Source of the DNA: Flammula alnicola
Taxonomy: Eukaryota; Basidiomycota; Agaricomycetes; Agaricales; Strophariaceae
Length of the DNA stretch: 64,000 bases
Direction of reading: 5' to 3'
Assembly (NCBI GenBank): GCA_015499995.1
Contig: JADNRV010000002.1
Span: 620,001 to 684,000, forward strand
In this document: positions 40,088 to 53,010 of the stretch, in pieces
Position numbering within the stretch: position 1 is the first letter of the stretch
Layout of the letters: every line of letters starts with the position of its first letter
The notes under the pieces: generated by a model
Databases searched by the model: none
What the model saw: the letters and a program-made list of their open reading frames with translations, nothing else
Told to the model about the DNA's origin: nothing
Translations under genes and position numbers: made by a program

Positions 40088-42278
40088 ATGCAGTCGTCGC
40101 CGCAGCTGCCAGCCATGAGTCGGATGCCCCGGCGAAGAGGCATGCCCACCTCGCTGCGCATTGAGCCCCCCGTTGAGATCCAACAAATAGCCCTGGCTCT
40201 CGGCGACTCTGACTCTTCTACTCTTTCTTCCGCAGATTCCGACTACCCTCCATTTCACAAAAATATGGACAGGTCGTCCAGAAAAAATATGAAAAAATTA
40301 TCTCTTTCCCTCCCCTCAGCCCAGTCCTCCTCGGCTTCCCTCCAGCTGCCTCCTGAGCCCCCAGCGCAGCCCTCAGTCCCATACGTCCAGAGAAACCTCG
40401 CAGACCCTCTATTATCTCCCTTCCCTCGACAAATCCAACTACCTCTTTACTCCATCGCAAGGAAGAAGACGGTGGCTCTCCATCCGTCCCATACGCCGAT
40501 GGCCCCGTCCAGGTCATCCCAGGCATATGGATTGGCTCAGAGGACAACGCTCGCGATTGGAAAGTTCTCATCGAGCGTGGCATCAGATCGATCCTCAACG
40601 TCGCTAAAGAGGTGGCTTCCCCCTTTGATTCCCTCCAATCCAGCCACGCCTTGCGCCCAGCAATGTCCACTCCTAACTTCAGAAGCCACAGGGATTCAGA
40701 TCCTACGTATTACCCTGCCCATCTTCCAAGTGGCAGACCCGCGATGCATTACCTCAAACTCCAGTGGTCCCATGGCCAACAGGATCTCGTCGAGGACGGG
40801 TTCAAGGCCGGTATGACATTTGCAGATGCCGCACTCCTGCGTGGAGAGGGTTGCCTTATCCAGTACGTACTCATCAACTCACTCCTATGGATCATCAATC
40901 TCACCTATCGCCATCTTTAATAAAGTTGCCAATGTGGCATTTCGCGATCTGCGACGATGGTCATCGCTCTCGTGATGCGGGCTGCCGCCGAGCGTCACTC
41001 ATCTGTGCCCCCCGAGGTCTGGGCACTACCGGGTATGCAAGGAGCATACTCGTTCGTGAAGGAAAAAAGTCCTCATGTCGGACCTAACATGTCGTACGTT
41101 CTTCAACGTTCTAGTCATATTGATCCTTGCTTATCCTTCTTACAAGTCTTATTTATCAACTGTTGGAGTACGAGAAAAAATTGAAAGGAGACAAGGGCAC
41201 ACCCCAAGACTCTGATGGCTCATCAGGCACTGATGACGAAGAAGAATGGGGCCGTCGGCGCAAACTCATGGAGGAGACGTCCGATAACGAACCCGATGAC
41301 CGCGAGAGCAGTATTGTTATGCAAGAAGCTCATGCTTTGGACAAGGCCATGGAAGACCGAATCGTCGCTCGCAAATCCTCCGCCTCGTCCATGAGCTCAA
41401 CTGGGTCTGGGCTCGGTATGGGACCTGCGTGGAGAAGTCGCTATGGTTCTCGTAAGCGAACCGGATCCGTGGCTAGTAATCAAACCAACGGAAGCTTCCT
41501 GAGCGAAGACCTCGTGGAAGAGGACGAAGAGCAGGAACTCTTGGGCATTGGCCGAGGGTTTGACACAGAGAGCCGACAAAGTCGGACCGAGGAGTCTTCA
41601 ACGACCTCCTCCCCGGATGATGAGCACCATGGTACACCCCGTAATCACTCAATCATGGTTACGCCGAGCCTGGCGACGGCACGGCCTCCGCCCTCTGCAC
41701 CGGTCTGGAAGACGTCTTTCTCTATACCTCCTCCTCCAGCGACGGCCGTTCGGTCGACTTTCCAGCTCCCACCCCGTCCCAAGCCTAAAGGCAAGCTACG
41801 TCCCATGAACCTCAGTATCCTACCACCTGTCCCATCATCACCCGTCGCACTTGTCATTGAAACCGAGGAACCGGCTGTCGAACCTCGGCCCGCGGTGACA
41901 GCGCCTGTTGTGGCGTTACCGCCAGTCCGACAACGCGCCGAGTCGCGAAGACTCGTGCCTCCCCCTCTGCACCTCCGCAACAGCGTTTTGCGGAAAACGT
42001 CCAACAGCTCTTCAGATATTGCCACTGCATTGCAGACCCCTTCGCAGACGTTGTTCGTTTTTCCACCCTCGCCTACGTTGACGACTCGCACGCCATCTGC
42101 GATGACATTAACGTCTCACGTCGCTGGACCTGTACCATTTCCCAGCCTGTCAACACCTCGTGTATCCACCTTTCACTCGAAAGGCCGCACGCGGTCTTTC
42201 ATTGGCCTTGGGGCACCGCCGACACCAACGGTCGCATTCTCCAAGGTGGACGCACGTGGCTATATTGGCCTTGAATAA
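40088..42278 (+). CDS. Dual-specificity protein phosphatase, one frame break
   Basis: Exons 40088-40862, 40926-41093 and 41147-42278, giving 691 residues after restoring one C in the C-run at 40358-40362. The phosphatase domain runs from VIPGIWIGSEDNARDWKVL through GIRSILNVAKEV to the P-loop HCQCGISRSATMVIALVMR (catalytic Cys and Arg; the His codon is split by intron 1). WSHGQQDLVEDGF carries a candidate general-acid Asp. The long C-terminal tail is Ser/Pro-rich and disordered. Likely a MAPK phosphatase by architecture; the target kinase is unknown. Both introns end in AAG (40925 and 41146). Confidence 0.85.
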
Positions 42279-42823
42279 AAAAACATTCCACTCATCATGC
42301 CAGCTCTATGACGACGATGCTGCTGCCGCTTCCCTATGTCTATCTACGCATCCATGTTTATTGGTTTCTCCTTTTTCTCTTACCTTGGGCTTACAGATTT
42401 ATGGGCGCAATTTGAATGTCGCTTCCATGCCATGCTGGACCTTTTTTTATTATTCATATCCGATTCTTAGTCATTACATACCTTTCTGTATCTCCTGTTA
42501 CATCATCAACTTTCTCTTATGGTTGTTGTTTTGGACTGGAATTGTCGCATTGTTTTTGTATCTTTACTCTGTTGGATTTCCTCCGCATCACTTGAATTCA
42601 TTTTTTCCCATTCTATGTTGGATCTACTCTGTGCTCATCCGTGCTTGGGTAGCTTCTTTTTCTTCCTCAACGTGTATATATGCTATCTAAGTAGGGATGC
42701 CCAATGCCTCGCTGTCACCCGCCGGCTGGATGTCGTGGATGAATATTGATTTCTTTTTCCTCTCTAAAGATACTCGCAATGCATTGTTTAAATACAAGAG
42801 GTATATGGTGTGTAGTGTATTCT
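42279..42823. other. Convergent 3' region, phosphatase/TVP23
   Basis: 545 bases, T-rich on the + strand, no gene. It should carry the 3' ends of both convergent neighbours. Confidence 0.4.
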
Positions 42824-44116
42824 CTATGGTCCAAATACTCTTCCAACACTCTTCTTCACTGCACCAGTGAGAAGCTGTCCACCAATACCACCGAGACCAA
42901 GGCTCCAGGCGCCTCCAGCAACGCTATTTGCCCATTTTTGTTTTGCGTCTCGGTCGCTATGCCCAATTCCGTGTAAGCTACGTGTCAAAAAATACATAAG
43001 GCAGAGAAGACTCACGCATAAGTGAAACCAATAGCGTTGGTGAAGTTGAACACAAGAGCGAGAATGACAATTGGAATGAAGCTAATAGAATTATCAGATA
43101 TCGTGGTCATTGTCAAACAGATAAAACTGAACGCACGAAAATCCAAATTTCAACAAGGAGACTATTAGCAGTGCTATCCAAAGCGCTGGGAAGACGTATA
43201 GCGCTATCTGTTAATTAGAAGTAAATTAATGACTGTGTGCAAGTGACATAATGGGGGCCATACCCAGAACATCCTAAGTTCAAACCTTCGTCAATGAAAG
43301 TTTAATGAAACATAATGAAGTGGCTTACTTCGCATCAACGGGGTTGGCTGGTCGTGAAGGCTGTCAAGCGATGAGCAAAATGATCAAGCCAAAAGTAGAA
43401 ATATTTACATCACGACTCTCGAACACCCAGTAACTCTCTCCGTCTTCGTCAACCTGTAAGTCTTTATGTTAGATGAAGTTGTAACAGACGGTGCTTGCCA
43501 TATCTGTACCTGATTCCAGAATCGTAGGCCGACCAGTGTTCTTCCTGACACATTCTAACCGCGGCATGTGAGCAGTCGTAATTTGTGAAAGCGAATTCCC
43601 AGTACCCGACAATTCCAAAAGTCCATTGCTAACAGAACCACAACAATGACTGTCTGTAGAAGGCAAGCAATTCAGCGATTATATATATGCACAGATGTAA
43701 TGACTAACCGTAAGGACGAAGTTGGTTGTAAACCATTCTGATAGAACATAGACAGTAATGGCGGCTATGCGGAAGAAATAGAGGAAGAAGAGGGAAAGCG
43801 GATGAGAGGACTATAAACAATATGTTCAGGTGTGTTGTCCACGCATTGCAAGACGAGAGCATACTTGACGAAATATAGCTCCTATGCCTAAAAAGATTAA
43901 TTGCGTCAACCAAGAAACTATACTGAACAAGATGTAATACTCACCAGATTCAGCATCGCCTTCAGTATTGGCCATTTGGTTGGAAGTGCGAGTTGTCGGT
44001 GTCAGAACGACCGGTGTTTGCGCATTTTTTGTCTGTGTTGACCCTACATTCCCAGTGGGTGCGACAGAGGGTTCATCTGCCTCGATGGTTTCGAGAAGGG
44101 GTTGCGACGCGCTCAT
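42824..44116 (-). CDS. TVP23: Golgi membrane protein TVP23, one frame break
   Basis: Conserved Golgi/TGN membrane protein working with Yip-family proteins in retrograde traffic. Eleven exons from 44116-43945 to 42956-42824, including a 10-nt exon (43273-43264, coding G|ATG TTC TGG) and a 23-nt exon. Total 245 residues if one G is restored at 43605-43607. Features are [62 protein letters not shown] and [20 protein letters not shown], with four hydrophobic segments. Without the restored base the exon 4-5 junction cannot stay in frame with any GT-AG pair I could find. Confidence 0.88.
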
Positions 44117-44556
44117 CGAAGTTGTTAAATGACCATGTCACACTGGCAGTACTGCATGCTTTGGCGCTACCATAACTCACGTGCCGAAGGGTGAGAACAA
44201 CTGCGACAAATAAGTACTACATATAGGCTTCGTTCTTTGAATTTCACGAACAATTCACGAAAGAATATTTCTCGCTTGGTCGACTTCTGTCGTCTGCTAC
44301 TATTTAGTCGGACGAATAAATCCTACTTGTGTCAGCCTCCACCAGCTTCAAGCTCCCAGATCATTCCTCACCGAACAAACTTCGAGATCAACTTCAACTT
44401 GTCGAGATAAAACCATAAAAACATGCGTCATTGGATTTATTTTTTAAACCAGGTACTTATGCTAGTTTTATACTAGCTATGTAATGGTTACAGTCCACTG
44501 TTATATATACGTTTGACCAAAGTTTCAGCCACAGACTTGGCAAATAACAATCGAGT
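44117..44556. other. Spacer between TVP23 start and GH74 stop
   Basis: 440 bases without a gene. It holds the TVP23 promoter and the GH74 3' UTR, is AT-rich near 44420-44540, and has no other recognisable signal. Confidence 0.4.
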
Positions 44557-47500
44557 TTAAGATGGAACACATTGAGAGTAAACTAGGGGGTCTTTGCATC
44601 AGGTACGAAGACAGCTGGAAATATAGAATAGACTTACATGAGTTATTGAAGACACAGGTGAATCCAGAGACACAGATAGTTCCTCCGGTCCAGTTCGTTC
44701 CTGATGCGAGAAAAAAGTCAGCATTGCAAACTTCAATTTCAAGGTCCTCTTACCACCGCACTGTCCGTATGCGCCTACTAATACTGAGGTAGATGTTGGA
44801 GCGCTGGAGGTAGAAGTCGTCGTAGCCGGTTTTGTCGTGGAAGCTGACGTGGTGGACGTGGTTTTCACAGTAGTACTAGTGGTGGATGTTGTTTGCACAG
44901 TTGAAGTGGAAGAAGATGTCGCGGCAGTGGAGGATGCAGTTGATGTCGGGGCAGGGGCAGTACCAGCCGTGTCGCCGTAGAAGATTCCACGACCATTAGT
45001 TCCAATGTAGACACTGGGAATGTTTTTTTAGTCGATCAGATTCTGTTGCATATGACCAACTTACCGGCCATAGATGCGAGGATCTGCAGTCATCGGGTTT
45101 GATGCAGCTGAGCCGAAACCGTGGCTGGCGTCATTGATCTGCACCCAGTTGACACCGCCGTCGTCAGACCTGAAGTACCCGACACCTCCAATATTGGCAG
45201 CTGCGAATACAGCAGGGTACCCTCCAGCTTTTGCAGGAGCGCCGAGAGCAATTGCCCACGCCTGGGAGATCCCAGTTATGGCGGTGAAGGTTGATCCCGT
45301 ATCAGTGGAATGGAAAAGGCCTGTGTCGGTGGATACCCAGACATCGCCCGTTACATTTACGTTAACAACGACTTTCACGGGGGAAGTGGATGAACCCAAA
45401 GAGCCCTTGGCGGCAAATGTCTTTCCACCATCGGTCGAGAGGTAGAAAGAGGAACCCGAAGCACCGTAGAAAATGCTGTTGTTCGTCTTGTCGGATGCAA
45501 TGGCTGCGCCGGTAGGAAGAGAAGGAACAGCGGTAAAGGCATTGGTATACTGAGAGACCATGACTCCGTTTCCATTGGTACGCCAGAGAACGGTATCGCC
45601 GTCTGCTGATAGAGCAACCTTACCGCCTGTCGAAGTGTAAGGAAGAACAAATTTAGGCAAATTCCGAGAGAGACCCACCGGTAACATTGTCGGCAGCGCC
45701 GTAGTCCTGAGACCTTCAAAGGAATCAATAACTTGTTGAATTCATACTAGAGGTTGCGAACGCTCACCATGTCACACCGGAGTCGGATGAAAGTGCGACT
45801 TGCTTTCCAGTGGAGCTGTTTTCTAGTATTAAATACAAATCGATAAATGCCGAGATGCAGATCACACCTGTCGCCAGTGCCAATGCGAACGATATTGGTG
45901 GGCTTGTTACCAGCAAAGTCAATATCGGCCGCAGTCGGCCATGTAGGATTGGTGAATCCGGTCGTTGGGGCAGTGGACAGCGAGATGTGAGCAAATCCTG
46001 CATTGTGTCGTCAGTTCGCTGAGATATGGGATACGAAGAACGAAAAACGTGCCTCCAATATCTCCAACGGCAGAAAGGAGAGATGGGCCAGTGGGCGGAG
46101 AGATCAACCCTTGGATAGCGGTCTCTTCAATTCCATCGGCGAGGGATGTGATTGAAACATTATGAACTGTGTCCCACTATAAAAGGTTGTGAATCTTGAC
46201 AAAACTTGGGCAATTCCGAGAGATAAGGATACCTGGAGCAAGTCATGGCCTCCCTGAATCGTGGCACCCGTTCCATACAGCCAGTGATTCGAGTCGAAGG
46301 GGTCAATCACCAAAGCTAAAACGGGAAAAATAGTCAACAGCCCCAACTTTGGCGGAAGAAAGACACGACCAACATTCCATCATCCAGCCAATTTGCTTGT
46401 CGCCTGGAGTGGTATCGAGAGAGTTCTGACCCAACCAAGGTGCGAGAGAGTCCGAATATCCATAATACTTGCTCATGGTTGGGTAACTTGCCCAAGCCCA
46501 GAGCGGAGACCACGTAGTACCACTGTCAGTAGAACGGAAGATCTGGCCATCGGGCCACCAGGAATTGAGAGCAGCGACCATGATGGTGCCAGGCTTTTGG
46601 AGATCGACTGCAACACCGCCGAAGCCAAAGTACAGGTCACTACCAGAGACGGGCGTGATATTGGACCCTAAAGGCAGAGTTAGGTTGTTAGATGCTTTTT
46701 AAAAAGAGACCCATATACTCACAGACTCCAGACGTGATGTTGTATTTGTAGACTGAGCCAACGGTACCGTCATACTACATTCACGATGATCAGTAGAGAT
46801 ATTATTCGTTAGGAGAATACGACTTACAGGACCTGCCCCATCGGAATAGGAGACATAAAGAGCCTTCTCAGCGGGCGATAGGACACCTTTATGAGGAATG
46901 TACGTGTTGTTCTGGCCCGCAACCGCCGACCCTAAGAAAAAAGCAGTTGCTGAGCATATAACCACAATCGTATTGAGTCACATGCTTACATGTACTGCCG
47001 CCGTCGTTAGTGACGAAAATGTTGTTCGATCCTTTGCTTGCGACTCCAACGAAGATTCTTGGGGTCGCAGAGCCAGAAGCACCAGAAGTTTTGTCGAAAG
47101 TAACCCAAGAAATACCTATTTAGGTTATATGTTCAGGACCTTGTAAAATACCCTAGGAGTCAACAACAAACCAATTATGTCGTTATTGTAGCCAGTTGTG
47201 TCCGTCGGGTCTGGGACGTAGGTACCTGTGCCGAGTCTCAATTATTATGTATATTTTTGTCGTTTCTTACACCGTACATACCTGTGTTTGTAAAACTCGA
47301 AACCTTGGTCCAGGTGCTTCCGAAGTTGGTCGACTTCCAAAGACCGTTACCGCTGCGAGCACCAAAGAATAAAATGCCGTTGCTGTTCGGGTCAACGGCG
47401 AGACGCTAATGCAAGACAATCAAAATGAAAGCAAGAGACGGAGATAAAATAATTCACTTCACCCCTGTTACACGGTTAGTGTTACTATTGAATCGCATAG

Positions 47501-48065
47501 ACCACAAAAGTTCAGGCTTACATTCCACGACCCGGCATGTTACCTCCAACCTTGAAAGGCAATTTGGACGAGTAAATGTGGCACCAGTATCGGTTGATAT
47601 CAAAATTTGACCATTATTTGGATCCCAAGAGTTCGTATACATCCCGGTAGCCTGATTAAAAAAAGTAAGATGAAGTCAGGTTGGGGCAGTAATGTACTTA
47701 CCAAGTAAAGTCGGTTCGGCTGAACAGGGTCAGTTGCGAGTGCGTCGATTCCCCAATAGTCCCAGCGGGCATCGTCAACGAAATCGAGTAGAGGTGTCCA
47801 GGTATCGTCAGAGTTCAGTTTATATGCTCCGCCAATATCAGTTCGGGCAAAGGCAAGACCCTGTCATAAAAATCAGCTCTCAAGAACTAAAATGAGCCTG
47901 TAAGGTGCCAACCTTCTGAGATGGATTGAAAATGATGCCAGGGACGAAACCGCCACCCCCGCCGATCTTGACGTTCTTCCAGGTGTACGCCTGAGATGAA
48001 ACGGCAGCAACCAGCGGGAGAAGGGCAGCCGAAATTATTGCTGCGAGAATTTGGAATTTAGCCAT
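44557..48065 (-). CDS. GH74 xyloglucanase with C-terminal CBM1
   Basis: Secreted endo-xyloglucanase or related GH74 enzyme attacking plant cell-wall xyloglucan. The signal peptide MAKFQILAAIISAALLPLVA precedes the two seven-bladed propeller domains, with BNR-like repeats (STDTGATF, STDSGTTWSPLW, SSDSGVTWSQ). The family's two catalytic Asp lie in FARTDIGGAY (first propeller) and AVGDIGG (46051-46065). A Ser/Thr-rich linker leads to a CBM1 (YGQCGG..NWTGGTICVSGFTCV..FYSQCVPS). There are many introns, one internal exon is only 7 nt (47464-47458), and the intron after GDIGG uses a GC donor. A single-base deletion is needed near 47565-47570 (TR|SKLPFKVGGNMPGRGM). Confidence 0.9.
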
Positions 48066-50528
48066 GGCGCGCGACCGGTCTTGAGCTTGAAGACCTTTTG
48101 GCTCATCCAAGTAACGCGGTCCAAGTTCTTATATTGTGGGAAGTAAGTGAGACTTGAATTTCTTCTAATGCGTTCTAGTTAATGAACCCGAGAATTAAGC
48201 GCGGCCTGTCCTCGTCATCCGAGAAAATGGCGAATGTCATTGTTTTGCATCCCGACAGGCTGGAAATGCATAATACCAGAGGAAGTGCAACCACCGAAAA
48301 TCATTCTGCAGGCAATATCACGGACACGTAGAGAATGAAGAACAAGAAAGACCGAAGTTTAAGAGTCAAACAAGCAAATTTAGATTAGAGTACATCTGGG
48401 TTCATTGAAGGTGTCTTTCCCCTGGGTGTTAGCGGACTTCTTTCCCTTAGATGTGCACAGATGACAGTTCGCTAAAACGGCCAATCATGTCGGTGGCTAA
48501 TGAGCGAAGAGTGTCTCCGTAAAGTCCGCACTCTCAAAATACAGCGGGCCCACTTGATTTGGAAAGAGGCAGAATTACAGGAGGTTGTTAGGATTCGTTA
48601 CGATGAGAGAGCACCATCAAGTATGCCGATGGGTCCCAATGCATTCCTGAGAGCGGTTCGGAGAATAGATGAGCTGGCAAAGAACAGAATCGGGTGAAAA
48701 AATCCTGAGATGGGCTGAGCAAGGTCATTTGACGATCCCACATGTCTATAGACACTGTCGAGATGAGCGAGCATGCGCGACGCGTTGCGAAGGCCGCCGA
48801 CGGGAGCAAACATGAAATCGCCGCGCGCGAGCTGACATTTTGTATTTGTTTGTTTTGAAGGGCAATCATAAGGGCCCGACGGCCCGAGGTTACAACAGCT
48901 AATTATAACTTGAAGTTCAACATTCAAGCTCAAACCTCGTTATGTATTAATCTTGCTGTGGAGGTATGTAGCGTCCTAGGAATGTAAGCATCTCATAGAA
49001 CACATCACAATGGTCTATGGAGATGGAAGCACCTTTTTTGGAAGTTCTTTCCAAGGGGTGCGCCAAATAAAAAAAAGTACCTAGGGTCGATTTATTTTTA
49101 AGCCAATATTCACGGACTAACTAACTAACGTAATCAGAAACCGTCCCGATATGGTAATATTACATCAGCAATGACGCGGGTACTTGTCTCTCCACCGGAT
49201 TCCTTGCACGTGTCGCAAACTCATTTATGAGGTGCTTGCTCGAGGTTTATATGTTCTAAATGGTACTGTAGATCTATTAGTATAGTATTCCAATGAAATA
49301 TAATTTTTTGACCATTGAAAATGGCCAAGAAAAGTGATTCACCCATGTGGGCCATAACTATGTTCTACAACATTCTACATGTATTACAGCTAATATTTAA
49401 TAGATGTAAGGCAATATATGGTGTACAACCTGCCTTGGTCACTTCAAACCACCTATTTTGGGACATTTATAGAGGGGTATAAATATTTTTTTGCCAGCCA
49501 GCGGCTGGACTAACTAACCAACCCCGGTCAGCTATTAAGGTTCGCGCACCCAAGTTGGTTCTTTCCTTCTTCCGAATCCCGAATATACGCCCGAAGAAAG
49601 ATCGTGTTGGACGTGAATCGGAATCGGATGCGACAACCAACTCAGTGTACCTGACCCCGTTCCTTCGTGTCTCACTGGCAAGTGCATCCTTTGTTCCATC
49701 TTCCATGCGACCGCTTTTGAATGATATCGCTGGCCCCATTTTATGAACCCCCCTGCATGAGGGCTCAGGGAACTCCTCTTTCAGGACACCAGGCAGTTCT
49801 GGAGAAGGGAGTTGGGAATGGAATGATCGAGTTGTTATTCTATATGTCGAGTAATATGTCTGTAGATCGTGAGTACCTATTGCGCTGTTGTTTCAACATT
49901 CAAGGGCCAGAGCCGCACCGGCAGTCCATCCTGTCGCTGTTCCTCAAAGTCTCAACAAAGTCTACAAAATCAACTAGAACCTACTGAAGGACACTCTCGC
50001 GATATTGATTTGAAACACTCAGCAGTCTCAGCTCCTACCCTTAAGGCTTCATCAGAGCAGAATCATAGCGATACAGCAAACCTTGAAGAGATGCCCATTT
50101 GAGATCCAGTGTTTTTTAAGTCAGGAAGCGCAATACACTGGATAGTAATATTTCTAAAAATAGAATTCGCTACCTAAGTCACGACACCAAGTATTCTTAG
50201 TAGATCACCGTCTGCTTGTCTTTTCAACTCCGCGTGCACGACCAGTATCTGTCATAACCTGTGTGAGGCGGTTGTGAATGCAGACTTACCAAAAATGTTG
50301 ATCTTCATGGTTAGGGTGCTGGTGTTTGTAGCCGGTTAGCCCCCAGTGTGGTCATCACCTTCGACAACCGCGGGGTACAATTTGAAATACGTGTTGCACA
50401 ACCTGGGGTCTATTACTGGTCTATTTAAATCTCGTGGACCGGATCACATCCAAAACTTCTTCCCATTAACAACTATCCATGCGAACTTTTTACTTGGCCC
50501 CTCTGCTCTCGACCCACTTGCTAACAGG
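48066..50528. other. Gene-poor AT-rich region upstream of the permeases
   Basis: 2.5 kb without a convincing gene; ORFs at 48500-48697, 49467-49739 and 49869-50102 show no domain. It includes CTAACTAACTAAC-type runs at 49120-49131 and 49511-49522 and the palindromic CCAGCCAGCGGCTGG (49495-49509). It may contain old transposon debris, but I could not define ends. The GH74 promoter (48066 onward) and permease promoter (TATTTAAAT at 50421-50429) must lie at its flanks. Confidence 0.35.
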
Positions 50529-53010
50529 ATGATCGAGAAAACAGAGCAGAGCTCTACCAACGGTGGTCTTCACATCAAACCTCATGAATCCGAGTCACCA
50601 CACCCTGAATCTTTGCGTCAGGGTGGTCCGGCCATTGATCCTCTGACTGGCGAATACCGCCTGGTCCGAAAGCTCAAAAATCGCCATATTGCGATGATCA
50701 GGTTTGTAATAATTCAGTTTTCCCGGATTCAAACTCAAAGCTCGCATTTCTTCGTGTTTAGTATCGGGGGAGTCATTGGGACAGGTGCGTACTCAAGTAT
50801 TTTTCTCACTTCATCCGCTTATTTCTTATCTCAAAGGTCTGTTCCTGGGTACCGCGAACGCCCTTCGGAGTGGGGGTCCCGTTGGTAAGGTTTAGTGTTC
50901 CATGTCCCTATGTAGGTGACTTAAATTATCTTGTATAGGCCTGCTACTAGGATATACGATGATAGGTTCTATCTGCTACTGTGTCATGGTGTGTACATAT
51001 TTTCCTCTAGGTTCTACGTTTGCTGATAGTACTTTTAGATATCAGTAGGGGAGATGATCTCGCTTTTGCCTATACCCGGAGGACATATCAAATTGGCCGA
51101 GCGGTTCGTAGATCCTGCTTTTTCCTTTGCGATGGGCTGGAATTATTGGTATGTAATATGTCAGTAGTATCTCATTCATTCATGGATCGATCTTTCTATC
51201 ATAGGTATAATTGGATTATACTTTTACCTGCCGAATTGAGCGCTGCCTCGATTTTAATTGGCTTCTGGAATAAAGAGATCAACCCCGCGGCCTGGGTTAC
51301 TATCTGCATGGTCGTGGTCATCTGTATCAATATGCTTGGGGCAGGTGAGAGACTTCATCATTTAGATGTAATAAATGTAATACTTTATTGTAGGTGCATA
51401 CGGAGAGGCAGAATTTGTTTTTGCGTGAGTTGCAACATTGGAGTGCTTGTAATTGCTGAAATGTCACGCTGTCTGAAGCTCAATCAAGGTCATTACGATC
51501 ACGGGCCTTATCATACTTGGTATTGTGCTTGACCTTGGTGGTAAGCTTATCAACACCAAATGGAGTGCACAATCCCTTATTTGTCTCTGCAGGCGGACCT
51601 ACACACGACAGAGTCGGATTCCGTTACTGGAAAGACCCAGGGCCATTTGTCCAATTCAACAACATCGCAGGGGCTAAGGGGCGATTCTTGGGATTTTGTT
51701 CCGTCTTGACACAAGCTGCGTTTTCCTTTGTCGGGACAGAAATTGTCGCCGTAAGTCTGGATTTTACGGACAAATTCTAACTCCATATTGACGCTTCTGC
51801 CTTCTAGATTGCTGCTGGTGAGGCCAAGAATCCAAGGCGAAATCTTCCTAAAGCAATCAAGAGGGTTTCTGTCCGTGAGTCCAACAATTACCCTCATCCA
51901 TTTACTATACACCATGGCTTCAATAAATCGTACTTGCAGGCATTCTTCTGTTTTATATTCTTGGCACAAGTGTTATTGGCCTTCTTGTGCCCTCGAACGA
52001 TGCGAGGCTTAATCTCAAGGAAACGAAGGGTACGGCCGCTGCATCTCCGTTCGTTATCGCCCTTGAACGCGCTGGGATCAAATCATTGCCATCAGTGAGG
52101 ATAATTCCATTGATATCTTAATCTTTTAACCTTTCTTCAAGATTATCAATGCATGTCTTATAACGTCGGCTTCGTCGGCAGCATCTAGTGATTTGTACAC
52201 TAGCTCGCGAGTTCTGTGTAAGTATTCATTTCGTCGTACTTTTTTCTGGACTTTCAAATTCAAATTCAAATTATGTTTGAATTCTTCAATAGATGGACTT
52301 GCCGCAGTTGGCAATGCCCCGAGGATCTTCCTCAAAACATCCCGAAATGGCTTGCCTTACATATCAGTACTATTCAGCTCTTTGTTTGCGCTGCTTGGTT
52401 ATATGGGTACTCAAGAAGGCGCAGGTCGTGTATTTGGCTGGTTTGCGAACATGACAGCCGTCGCCGGGCTTATGGCGTGGTTTGGCATTGGCGTTACTTA
52501 CCTACGATTTTACAAAGGCCTAAACGCTCAAGGTATTGATAGAAGCAGCCTTCCATTCTCCTCCAATCTTCAACCCTATGCTGCATGGTATGCCCTGGTT
52601 ACCTGTCTGCTTATCTCGGTTGTGAGTTAACGATGCCAAGGTATTGAATCGTGTCTAACTTATCGCAATGCAGCTGAGCGGATGGGAAGTATTCCTCAGA
52701 GGCGGATGGGCCACAGACACTTTTATCACGAACTATCTACCCTTGGTTCTGTTCCCAGTGCTGTATGCAGGGGCCAAATTGTATTACAGAGAGCCAATCA
52801 AGAAACCGCATGAGATGGATTTTGTCACGAACATCAAGGAAATTGAGGCCGAAATGTACGTTGTCCAGCTCTTGGCGCCCGCTGGATAACATCCCTAATC
52901 AGATTATTTCTTTGTCCAGGTACAATGATGCTCCCCCTAGGAATAAACTTGAAGCCTTCTGGCAATGGATGGTGAGTTTAGTTGCATGCTCCCGAGATAG
53001 TGAAGCATGA
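50529..53010 (+). CDS. Amino-acid permease (APC/YAT family), copy 1
   Basis: Plasma-membrane proton-coupled amino-acid uptake. Many short exons. Conserved YAT blocks: LVRKLKNRHIAMISIGGVIGTGLFLGT, PIPGGHIKLAERFVDPA, GWNYWYNWIILLPAELSAA, GAGAYGEAEFVFASIKVI, GTEIVAIAAGEAKNPRRNLP, SIINACLITSASSAASSDLYTSSR and EAFWQWM at the end. About 12 membrane segments are expected. The final GTGAGT after QWM is either a spliced donor (terminal exon unclear) or read through to a stop at 53008-53010. The intron before IINACLI ends in AAG. Substrate unknown. Start chosen at MIEKTEQS, although an upstream in-frame ATG exists. Confidence 0.88.
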
